Below are positions 58,701-64,000 of a DNA stretch of 64,000 nucleotides, piece by piece. Positions within the stretch are counted from its first letter, which is position 1, and each line of letters begins with the position of its first letter. Source of the DNA: a virus; IMG/VR virus record IMGVR_UViG_3300019889_000001, positions 1-64,000 of that record. One strand, 5' to 3'. The position numbers and the translations under genes were made by a program. A model generated the notes under the pieces. It saw nothing but the letters and a program-made list of their open reading frames with translations, did no database searches and was not told the DNA's origin.

Positions 58701-59571
58701 TCTGGTAGGCGCGTTCGTCGCGGCTCAGCGCCGACGAGATGGCACGGGACACAGCGCCCAACGACGACGTGATGCCGCGGCCGATCGTCGCCAAAGCGCG
58801 GTTGGCTCCCGTGGCGAAGGTGGAGACCGTCCGGCCGAGTCCCGAGAAGATCGTGGAAACCGTCCGGCCGAGCCCGCGCAGAGTGGTTCCGGCTATGTTG
58901 ACGAAGCCGCGCACGGCGCGCTCCGCAGATTTCCAGGTCAGTTCGAAGACGCGGGTGAGTGACCGTTCGATCTGGAGGGCCTGTTTCGAGAAGGCTTTCA
59001 GGAGGGCGACGCGCTGCGCCGACGAGGCCCGCAGGGCGGCGGACTGTGCCTGCTGGTTGGAGATGACGGTGCGCTGGATCTGAGCTTCGGCTTGGAGACG
59101 GTCACGGTTCTGCTGATCCTGAGAACGGGTCGCGGTGCGGGCCGACGTGGCGAGATCTTTGAGGAGGTCGCGCTGCACTCGGGTCGCCTCGGACAGGTCC
59201 TCCATGTTGTTCGCCATCGCAGAGATCTGTTCGGCGAGAACGTTGAACGACCGGTTCGTGCCCGACGGGAACTTGGTGGCGTCCGTCGCGGCCTTGCCGA
59301 CCTTTTTGAACGCGTCGGTCATCGCCTTCGCAGCCCGGTTGGCCTGCTTGACGGTTTCGTCGAAGGCCTTGTTTGTCGTCTTCGGGATCTTGCCGAGTTC
59401 TTTGATGATGCCCGCGACGAGACTCGTGACGGCTTTGCGGACCCGGGGGTCGTTCATCGCTTGAGCTAGCGCGTCGGAGAATGCGTCCTCGACTTGTTTG
59501 GCGCCGGGCTCCGCATTCGCGTTGATGTCAACGGTGATTTCTCCGTCGCCACCTCCTCCGAAGGATGCCAT
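52780..59571 (-). CDS. tape measure protein
   Basis: 2263 aa; sets tail length and is threaded through the tube. Tape-measure N-terminal core around RTTRFDFTEVAGSVAQLTAAFG and GGTQQFAAARLAFSQI, typical of the TIGR02675 domain; long Ala/Gly-rich helices, many hydrophobic Gly stretches, and three imperfect repeats with FLGPxxxFFRGPFA (DNA about 56690-57115). The start at 59571 gives MASFGGGGDGEITVDINAN; the longer ORF to 59703 overlaps the HNH gene. By the usual 0.15 nm per residue the tail would be about 340 nm. Confidence 0.9.
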   Translation of the reverse strand: MASFGGGGDGEITVDINANAEPGAKQVEDAFSDALAQAMNDPRVRKAVTSLVAGIIKELGKIPKTTNKAFDETVKQANRAAKAMTDAFKKVGKAATDATKFPSGTNRSFNVLAEQISAMANNMEDLSEATRVQRDLLKDLATSARTATRSQDQQNRDRLQAEAQIQRTVISNQQAQSAALRASSAQRVALLKAFSKQALQIERSLTRVFELTWKSAERAVRGFVNIAGTTLRGLGRTVSTIFSGLGRTVSTFATGANRALATIGRGITSSLGAVSRAISSALSRDERAYQTSMSRRERALTASLSRQAQAQQRFQAQQQSGILGGLGLAGAAGGLSLGALLTSGFTRAGQEESLELQFTTLLQSGPKATAMLQQISDYARTTRFDFTEVAGSVAQLTAAFGDADRAFDTVTFLSDLVSLTGGGTQQFAAARLAFSQIAASGRLEGQELNQLLESIPGVPLVSILADRFFGGDQAAFQKARRDGDLGGAITADAFFEALQEGAAARFPELEGFSQKVGQSLGGLADNLRENFAIFGAEIIGLVEGPLKRGMGALNQFLSAAGGFISGSMFSRDRGKNPFADLAATDPNAEVNILDLPPAAQEVLRAQFGFTDENFVSAEDAAEIWENFTPPAETNERLKQFRDSLGDAAKAIGGVLALAGGFKILRLALIALTSPLGLTVLAAGGLGALFGRIRDSSLRLRGALAGLKPAFAGLGEAVRGLLEFVGGIASSAIFGNQNFFKSLGDRVAGFVQSLRRGIVSLTNWVKMFEFFLRIGEGGRFLADTLQDIGRAIGDFSESIVTSLFGIEPGEAMFAEARGGNDFLNLLETTFLGPFVEFFRGPFANAIEGIGGFGGDIFSAIFGGGGAGAGKATADQSVGTRVLNVLEQTFLGPITEFFRGPFADLVETIGGGIADFGGFLGDIFNALFGDDPGGVGTRILNVLEDTFLGPIVRFFRGPFANGVSNVVGFIGDVIGTIAAAIQTGLTLIEPLTDAIGNAIQGLFGGNDTEGKSLGADGGGVDLGGIWDGLTTSLGNITEEVGDALGPVWDAITAWFASTFSSANVIGVAKDIGNIIREVGRVLGLFVSDPRFVIALAVTAAALLAAIGAALLGVFEGIAENADEWGNILLDGLGVAFDFIKTEGPGLLTDAIGAILSDPAVGLTVAVGALIIGTSAGRGLLGGLVGIFRNRTESAKLKNAVTSGIAQAGLGGAVTDGIAQTKLSAQIPVRFRDQLATVGRSIGSAVVGGLIAFEAGNLAGQSGSFGGLVLGLLTGGATGAAIGTSIAPGVGTAIGAVLGTAVAGLGALFGSQAREAEKAAEKVSTYVDALRDLSGIEIGQGISELILNSLSEAGPDAFAAWGDALVNMADFDFVAFGDRLTEGISTPADEATRFLQGLADEAAALDDVGLTGAQFEDFIALVDELGLNLAEIGDLDPQRLLDLGMDQSQIDLLNRGNEILGLLGITEGDLANIHGVLAGESDAVAKALAQIGLDAELATTDVKKLNDTDVSAIKGAVGDVVVPLDDLKDAANDAQAALEDLLNIGSYGGSFQALADEFALGLPNVNEQILSALEGVAPADQAAAIRQAVGPFRDSIADLFGQAVDEGLVTNGAEMDSFLNGLRQQIVDADLTPEAELLMLEAVNALDTPEARALVKEKAQAVMLAVAAELGTAGTEGKGRFMEIGAQAADDVLAGAVAGAGGGTYPQAREIGTKIAGGIAEGISSSKEVANAITASVTGTTKTRAKSPSSVGVTVDDRGIAQARDVTSRIVATLIAGAVQALRAATAIGSAITAGITGGSSGAASAAARPAAAAVSAVRVYNIAMYSAGANLTNAMAQGISSQAGQAANAAANVAAIVAAAARAKLKIRSPSQVFFDIGTQIGQGFVQGIQDAEGDMAQAMGDAIEGAIAKGTERAGEAMRKAQVGSAIFGALTPSLIPGGTSLSASSQRVIQEYQRAQGIYGQFRSAASESLGSRTAGGLEKAQVGINLALLQFQDAFTSIAQEWNDAWHLRAGTNNEGVAQPLSLRQQNILATGPAALSQGTFAGSANREALASAIASITEWGRAALEAGSSAGGVTDTMNAYVNALRNQAASLGFNVAQVDEVIAAYGVSSAALAQWRQQLTALDFSAEGLANNALILEQLESIRGFATEMLEAGQSADQVVSNLRGFRDNLVNSAIAFGFNATQIAALVEQVGLSDTALANFIQQIRDFEAAAAGAAAALPGANDQAPRPTIENLNLVVPYGDPEAIGLAVLNRVAFETLGG

Positions 59572-59573
59572 GG

Positions 59574-60101
59574 TTATTCCACTCGATCCCAGAATGGATG
59601 CAGTGCGTTCTTGGCGGCGAGGTAGGCGGTAGAAGCTTCCTCCGGTGTGGCGAAGGCGCCGAGGTAGTACTTCTGGTGATCGACGACGATCTTCGCCTGC
59701 CACCGATTGCCGTTCGGGGCGACGCCGAGGTACCCCGCCTTGTTGCCTCGTTGAGGGCTATGTTGGTTCTGTGCGTTCTGCGTGTCGGGGTCTTCGCGCA
59801 GATTGGCGATCCGATTATCGTCTCTGCGGCCGTTGCGGTGGTCGAGATCGATGGACGGCCAGACACCGTAGATGTACAGCCACGCCAGATGGTGGCCCCT
59901 TCGACTTACCCCATCCAGTTCGATCACGCGGTACCCATTCGGATTAACACAGCCCGCGCGACCGCCGGGCCGGACGCGACATGCGGCTGGGTGGGGGCGT
60001 TTCCGCCATTGGAACACCCCTACGTCGGGATCGTAGTCGAACACCTCGCGCACCCGGTCGGCTGTCGGCGGTGGATACCGAGAAGCGCGCTTGAATGCCA
60101 C
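59574..60101 (-). CDS. HNH homing endonuclease (AP2-type)
   Basis: 175 aa. ADRVREVFDYDPDVGVFQW, core RRGHHLAWLYIYGVWPSIDLDHRN, AP2-like GNKAGYLGVAPNGNRWQAK. GTG start 6 nt after TAGAAT. Ends 2 nt before the tape-measure ATG, which may depend on it for ribosome delivery. Confidence 0.9.
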   Translation of the reverse strand: MAFKRASRYPPPTADRVREVFDYDPDVGVFQWRKRPHPAACRVRPGGRAGCVNPNGYRVIELDGVSRRGHHLAWLYIYGVWPSIDLDHRNGRRDDNRIANLREDPDTQNAQNQHSPQRGNKAGYLGVAPNGNRWQAKIVVDHQKYYLGAFATPEEASTAYLAAKNALHPFWDRVE

Positions 60102-60107
60102 GGGAGG

Positions 60108-60113
60108 ATTCTA
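60108..60113 (-). promoter_or_regulatory. -10 element TAGAAT for HNH gene
   Basis: TAGAAT, 6 nt, GTG 60101. Close to consensus. Confidence 0.5.
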
Positions 60114-60142
60114 CGACGCCTGGGTGACCCAGAAGTGCGCAA

Positions 60143-60867
60143 TCATGAGGCACGCTTCGCCTTGATGCGTTCGATCTCGGCGTTGAAGTCGTCGAGTTTG
60201 CGCTGATCGGCGGCCGTCATGCCTCCGCCGCCTCGAGGGAGGGCTTTCTGTCCGCCCGACTTCTGTGGTGGTGGGGTGCCTTCGTCGAAGAGGTTCCACA
60301 TCGTTTCGCGGTACTGGAATGGGTTGGACATCATCGGCGTCTGACGCATCATGTAAGCCCAGGCCACCGCACAATAATCACCGACCGTAATCCTGTCCGG
60401 GTCGCGGCCGGCGAGGATCAGCTCCCCGCGGATAGCGCTTTCCCACCCGCTCTGCGAGCAGAACGATTGGATCCGGACGACCCGTTCGTAGGGTTTCCGT
60501 CCGCCACCGCCTCGGTCATGCGCTTCATGATGAACAGGAGGCGGTCGATGTTGAGGGCGATACGTGAGGCCATTGCGCTCTGGAACCGTTTGCGGTCGTC
60601 GGGGTGGACCATCGACAGCATGTAGCGCTGAAGGGCGGCGGAGTCGTTCTCGATGTCGCCGAGCCCGGAGACCGCGAAGAAGTTCATCTCTTTCAACAGG
60701 AGGTACTCTTCGCCGTAGATCGGTCCGAATACGACGGTGGCGACGTCTTCCTCTTCGCCGAACTCCTCGAGCATTTCGCTGTCGATGTCGTAGGTCGTCT
60801 TCGGCTTGCGTTTCGCGGGCGTGACGCGGCCGGACGTGGAAGCCTTGCGGGGAACTGTGGTAGCCAT
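60143..60867 (-). CDS. tail assembly chaperone pair (gpG/gpGT-like, -1 frameshift)
   Basis: The short product (149 aa) ends at 60418; the -1 product is 241 aa to 60143. Slippery heptamer A-AAC-CCT in the zero frame at 60496-60490. After the shift the sequence runs through GELILAGRDPDRITVGDY to AWAYMMRQTPM, the usual downstream part of siphovirus tail chaperones that fold the tape measure. The in-frame ATG at 60367 is therefore internal. Located just before the HNH gene and tape measure as expected. Confidence 0.85.
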
Positions 60868-60871
60868 TGGA

Positions 60872-61390
60872 TTACATCCTTGTGGTGGTGGAGTGGGGTT
60901 GACGTCGCCGTTGGTTCAATCGTTGTTCGGTGGGTGTGGACCACCGACAGTTGGCTGGTTCGTAATCGCCCTCCGGGTCTCGCCTATCCAGCGACAACCC
61001 CTCAGGTCTGCGTCCCAGGTCGGCGAGGAAGTTTTCGAACGAGGCCAACCACCGGTCACAGACGTGGATGCCGCGACCGCCGTAGTACTTCCAGTCCTTG
61101 TTCTTTGGGTTGAGGCAACGACTCTTCATCGCTTGCCAAGAGTTGTAGGTCGGTGTTCCGCTCATGCCGTGGGTTCGGTAGTGGGTTCGGTTGTTGGATA
61201 GGCGACTCCGATGTCGGCCGCAGCCACAGGAGCGCGACCGACCCGACTTGAGATTTTGATCCGTGACGACAGTCTGACGCCCACAATCACACCGGCATTC
61301 CCACTGTGTTCTCGCTCCGGGTCGCTTGACCCGCAGTAGGACCTTGAGGCTTCCATATCGTTGCCGTACTCTTATGGGTGGGGCGGGCAT
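60872..61390 (-). CDS. HNH homing endonuclease
   Basis: 172 aa from ATG 61390 (182 from 61420). CRCDCGRQTVVTDQNLKSG with CGCGRHRSR fingers, then GLSLDRRDPEGDYEPANCRW core. Third member of the 8050/37729 class. Ends 4 nt before the chaperone ATG. Downstream of a palindrome at 61396-61424. Confidence 0.85.
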   Translation of the reverse strand: MPAPPIRVRQRYGSLKVLLRVKRPGARTQWECRCDCGRQTVVTDQNLKSGRSRSCGCGRHRSRLSNNRTHYRTHGMSGTPTYNSWQAMKSRCLNPKNKDWKYYGGRGIHVCDRWLASFENFLADLGRRPEGLSLDRRDPEGDYEPANCRWSTPTEQRLNQRRRQPHSTTTRM

Positions 61391-61395
61391 TGGGT

Positions 61396-61424
61396 TGACA
61401 TGGTAACCGCTTCCTACCATGTCA
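61396..61424. promoter_or_regulatory. palindrome TGACATGGTA/TACCATGTCA
   Basis: Perfect 10-bp arms (61396-61405, 61415-61424), 9-nt centre. The minus-strand arm is part of TGACATGGTAGG, also found at 35224. TACCAT is 9 nt before ATG 61390. Likely operator/promoter. Confidence 0.6.
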
Positions 61425-61433
61425 TGGTGACAG

Positions 61434-61925
61434 CTACAGACGGCTGACGAATCCGCCGAGCGCCTGCTCGATGCCACGCTCCCAGAAACCACTCCCCGCG
61501 GTGCCAGGGTGGATGACGGCTGTCTTCGAGAAGAACCCCTTCGGCCGCTTGCTGGTGTCCGCCTTGTTGGCGAGCGGCCCGCCCCTCGGAGAGATGGTGT
61601 GGGCGACCGAGCCGTAGTTGAGACTGCCAAATTTCTTCATGAATGCGTCGTCGCCTTTCACTGAGAAAACGAGTTCAACACCGCGCGCCGACGGGTTGAT
61701 CTTGTAGATGTAGGCGTCATACGAGAACAGGGGCTCCGAGCGAGCCTTACCTTTGCGTTGGCCGTAGGTGGTGCCGATGATCCCGAGGATTCTGCCGACC
61801 GAATCCTCCCCGGTGGCTTCGGCGGCACGGATCAGCTTCGGCTTCGATGCTTCGACCATGGCGCGGGCCAGCCGTTGAGTGCCGCCGGCGATCGACGTGC
61901 GGGCGTTGAACGCGAAGCCGGCCAT
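61434..61925 (-). CDS. tail-completion protein, HK97-gp10-like
   Basis: 163 aa. TQRLARAMVEASKPKLIRAAEA start, central SVAHTISPRGGPLANK and a basic end; gp10-like proteins join head and tail. Start at 61925 overlaps the upstream stop (TAATG). Confidence 0.6.
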   Translation of the reverse strand: MAGFAFNARTSIAGGTQRLARAMVEASKPKLIRAAEATGEDSVGRILGIIGTTYGQRKGKARSEPLFSYDAYIYKINPSARGVELVFSVKGDDAFMKKFGSLNYGSVAHTISPRGGPLANKADTSKRPKGFFSKTAVIHPGTAGSGFWERGIEQALGGFVSRL

Positions 61926-62455
61926 TACAGATTCAGGGTCGCCCGGAACTGCCAGTTCCATGCGACCCATTTCGATTGCGGCACTGCCGCCTCGTCGGAA
62001 ACGAACTGGATGGTTTCGCAGCCTCGAGTACACGCCGGACGCATCACGTTCAGCATGGCGCGGTGCGCCACTTCGGCATGGGAATAGAAGTGGAGTGCGG
62101 CGTAGTCGAGGGCTTCGAAGTCGGGCTTCATGATTCCGCCGCCGACAGCCTTCAATGTCGGGAAGCCCTCCTCGACGAGACGGATGTTGATGGTCGTCAC
62201 CATCTTCGGGACGAAGAACTGTTTCGCTCCTGGTGTCGTGGCCCGGGAAGCGATCGGAGTTTTCGGGCCGGTCCAGCCCGCGACGAAATCACCGAAGTTC
62301 TGTGGTTCAGCGATCGACACGTACCGGCCGAACTCGGGGCAGGTTTCACCGATGCAGGCTTCGACGGCGTCGGCGGCGGCATCGACGAGAGCGCGGACCG
62401 TTGTGTACAGGCAGTCGCAGCACGGATCGATCGGATCACACGGATCGGGGAGCAC
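61925..62455 (-). CDS. tail terminator/completion protein
   Basis: 176 aa. Cys-rich start (DPCDPIDPCCDCLYTTV), CIGETCPEFGRYVSIAEPQNFGDF, and a beta-rich body; placed between the major tail and gp10-like genes, where terminators lie. GTG start, leaderless TAGGAT, 6 nt. Confidence 0.55.
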   Translation of the reverse strand: MLPDPCDPIDPCCDCLYTTVRALVDAAADAVEACIGETCPEFGRYVSIAEPQNFGDFVAGWTGPKTPIASRATTPGAKQFFVPKMVTTINIRLVEEGFPTLKAVGGGIMKPDFEALDYAALHFYSHAEVAHRAMLNVMRPACTRGCETIQFVSDEAAVPQSKWVAWNWQFRATLNL

Positions 62456-62461
62456 GACGCG

Positions 62462-62467
62462 ATCCTA
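62462..62467 (-). promoter_or_regulatory. -10 element TAGGAT, leaderless promoter
   Basis: TAGGAT, 6 nt, GTG 62455; back-to-back with the HNH promoter at 62485. Confidence 0.5.
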
Positions 62468-62484
62468 CGTCAACGACGGGTCGG

Positions 62485-62541
62485 TAGACTGATGTCCCCG
62501 GCGCGCTGTTCACGCCCGGGGACCGACCGGACATTGGAGGT
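62485..62541 (+). promoter_or_regulatory. promoter and 5' hairpin leader of HNH gene
   Basis: TAGACT (62485-62490), GATGTC, stem GTCCCCGG (62494-62501) / CCGGGGAC (62516-62523), CCGACCGGACA, GGAGGT (62536-62541), ATG 62547. Same order as at 41422-41364 on the other strand. Confidence 0.65.
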
Positions 62542-62546
62542 GCCCG

Positions 62547-63065
62547 ATGGAACCGAAGCCTACGCTGACGGTGGAGCGGCTGCGAGAACTGCTCGACTAC
62601 GACCCCGAGACCGGCGAGTTCCGGTGGAAGGTGCGAGGCAAGGGTCGCCGAGTTGGAGTCTCGGCTGGGGGGCGGCGGGATAATGGTCTTCATCGGATCA
62701 TGATCGACGGGGCCCGATTCAAGGCGCACCATCTCGCCTGGTTCTACGTTTACGGCGTATGGCCGACCGGCATCCTCGATCATCGGAACGAGACCCCGGC
62801 TGACAACTGGATCTCGAATCTACGCGAAGCCACCGTGACTCAGAACCAGCAGAACAGGAGCCGCGCCTGTTCTGATAGCCGGACTGGCTTGTTGGGCGTG
62901 AGCGCCAACGGGAAGGGGTGGCAGGCGCGCATCGTCGTCGACGGCAAAACGCGATGCCTCGGAACCTACGCCACACCAGAAGAAGCCCACCACGCTTACC
63001 TGGCGGCCAAACGGAAGCTACATCCGTTCTGGCAGGGCTCAGATCAAGAGAGGCCCCCAGCGTAA
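62547..63065 (+). CDS. HNH homing endonuclease (AP2-type)
   Basis: 172 aa. LTVERLRELLDYDPETGEFRW, core KAHHLAWFYVYGVWPTGILDHRN, AP2-like SRTGLLGVSANGKGWQAR. The only HNH gene on the plus strand, between two minus-strand tail genes. First 20 residues nearly match the 40840 enzyme. Confidence 0.9.
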   Translation: MEPKPTLTVERLRELLDYDPETGEFRWKVRGKGRRVGVSAGGRRDNGLHRIMIDGARFKAHHLAWFYVYGVWPTGILDHRNETPADNWISNLREATVTQNQQNRSRACSDSRTGLLGVSANGKGWQARIVVDGKTRCLGTYATPEEAHHAYLAAKRKLHPFWQGSDQERPPA

Positions 63066-63077
63066 GCCGGGGGCCTC
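63050..63077. terminator. 9-bp hairpin between convergent genes
   Basis: GAGGCCCCC / GGGGGCCTC with a 10-nt loop, overlapping the HNH stop; terminates both directions. Confidence 0.65.
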
Positions 63078-63095
63078 GTCCGCTCTCTAGCCCGT

Positions 63096-63821
63096 TCAAC
63101 TATACGAACTTGGCAAAGTCGCGTACCCGCAGGCGACTGCTCCTGCGATGGCCTCGTACTGCTCCTGCGAGTAGTACACCTCCACCTTCGGCGAGTTCGG
63201 AACAACACCCACGTTGGGGAGGTCATTCCACGGCCCGAACACCAGGTTCGGGTTGCCTTCGACCGTGCCGGTCAACGCCACGTTGTGTTCGGTGTCGTTG
63301 AAGGTGATGGCGTCTTCGGTGAGCTTCGACTTGCCGAAGATGTAGCCCTTCCACGGCGGGTACGGGTCTTCTGGGTCGGCACATTCGCCGACGCCTTCGG
63401 CGGCGTTTTGGACGATGATCTCGAGGTACACCGACGGGGGTTTCGGGTCGTCGCATGTCGGGGCTGCGTAGCCGCCGACTGATCCGGCCCATGGCACGCC
63501 GGCGCTCGCGACCTGGGTGGTGCCGCCGAAGAGGATCTTTTTCATCTCGGGGTCGTGGAACCCGATTTCGGCGGTGAGCGTCGCCGACTCGAGGCAGCCG
63601 GGCTCGACGAAGCTGAACATGCGGGTGCCGCAGCCGTTGCGGGGCTGGATGCGCCGTTCGTCGGAATACACCGGCGTCCACGTCGCCGTGATGATGCCGG
63701 CGGTGACGAAACCGGAGTCGGGCCCGCCAACCACGGAGCAGTCCGGGTTGAGGAGGGCACCACGGATGATGCAGATGCTATGTTCTCCGAGGCAGACGCC
63801 TCCGGGGAGCGCTGACGGCAT
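63096..63821 (-). CDS. major tail protein
   Basis: 241 aa, tail-tube subunit. N-terminal PSALPGGVCLGEHSICIIRG, GIITATWTPVYSDERRIQPRNGCG, and DAITFNDTEHNVALTGTV then a C-terminal YYSQEQYEAIAGAVA fit actinophage tube proteins by length and position. AGGAG precedes ATG 63821. Confidence 0.7.
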   Translation of the reverse strand: MPSALPGGVCLGEHSICIIRGALLNPDCSVVGGPDSGFVTAGIITATWTPVYSDERRIQPRNGCGTRMFSFVEPGCLESATLTAEIGFHDPEMKKILFGGTTQVASAGVPWAGSVGGYAAPTCDDPKPPSVYLEIIVQNAAEGVGECADPEDPYPPWKGYIFGKSKLTEDAITFNDTEHNVALTGTVEGNPNLVFGPWNDLPNVGVVPNSPKVEVYYSQEQYEAIAGAVACGYATLPSSYS

Positions 63822-63889
63822 GATGAACTCCTAATCGAGTGAGGATCTGGTGTCATCTTGGCCTTCGGGCAGGCTCATAGGCAAACGGG

Positions 63890-64000
63890 TCAGGCGAGGT
63901 GGTCGACCTCGCACTCGAGCCCGCAGCCAATCACTGGATCGGGGTGACCTGTCGATCCGCGACGCAACAGGAGTCCATGTCTGTACGCCCAGTCGGGGTT
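63890..64000 (-). CDS. C-terminal fragment of a virion gene
   Basis: Last 36 codons of a gene that enters from the right edge: ends RGSTGHPDPVIGCGLECEVD then HLA and TGA. By position a head-tail connector or completion protein; not recognised. Confidence 0.5.
   Translation of the reverse strand, partial: NPDWAYRHGLLLRRGSTGHPDPVIGCGLECEVDHLA

Noticed and set aside
60143-60367. Separate 74-aa gene after the tail chaperone
   Set aside because: It is the downstream part of the frameshifted chaperone; a slippery site and continuous family pattern precede its ATG.

Overview
This 64-kb window is most of the genome of a tailed, siphovirus-type bacteriophage (tape-measure protein of about 2263 aa, distal-tail and fibre genes, no sheath) of a high-GC actinobacterium. 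Pointers to the host class are a WhiB-type iron-sulfur regulator, a PGRP/LysM endolysin, a TylF/MycF-like methyltransferase, frequent GTG starts, ATGA/GTGA gene overlaps, and at least fifteen promoters whose -10 hexamer (TANNNT) sits 6-8 nt before an ATG or GTG, as in leaderless actinobacterial transcripts. No integrase, DNA polymerase, helicase or primase is visible, so these must lie outside the window or be absent.

Layout. Positions 2-2042 (minus): portal and a small zinc-ribbon gene. 2041-7265 (plus): WhiB, VRR-NUC nuclease, DNA methyltransferase, DUF1643 and zinc-ribbon genes. 7398-12903 (minus): HNH endonuclease, TylF-like methyltransferase, SLOG and ASCH-like proteins. 12904-15637: RHH regulators, a 384-aa unknown protein and a repeat-rich non-coding block. 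15638-31667 (plus): about 55 mostly tiny genes joined by 1-4 nt overlaps, including a RAMP-like protein, a secreted Thr/Pro-repeat protein, MerR, DnaQ-like exonuclease and HIRAN genes. 31596-64000 (mostly minus), read from high to low coordinates: major tail protein, head-tail and tail-completion proteins, frameshifted tail-assembly chaperone, tape measure, fibre and distal-tail proteins, lysis cassette, glycosyltransferase/methyltransferase cluster, small terminase (with an intein) and large terminase (split by a -1 frameshift). The missing protease and capsid genes should lie left of position 1, so the window looks cut from a circular map in which the late block runs portal, capsid, tail, lysis, sugar genes, terminase, with the early region between terminase and portal.

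Points of special interest: a canonical -1 slippery heptamer with a stem exactly inside the Walker A motif of the large terminase; an endonuclease-bearing intein in the small terminase; seven free-standing HNH endonuclease genes, most placed directly before another gene's start codon and two sharing a promoter-hairpin leader; several genes whose only sensible start codon is ATT or ATC; mirrored leaderless promoters between an RHH gene and WhiB; and a surface-protein gene ending in LPAT followed in the +1 frame by a membrane-anchor ORF.
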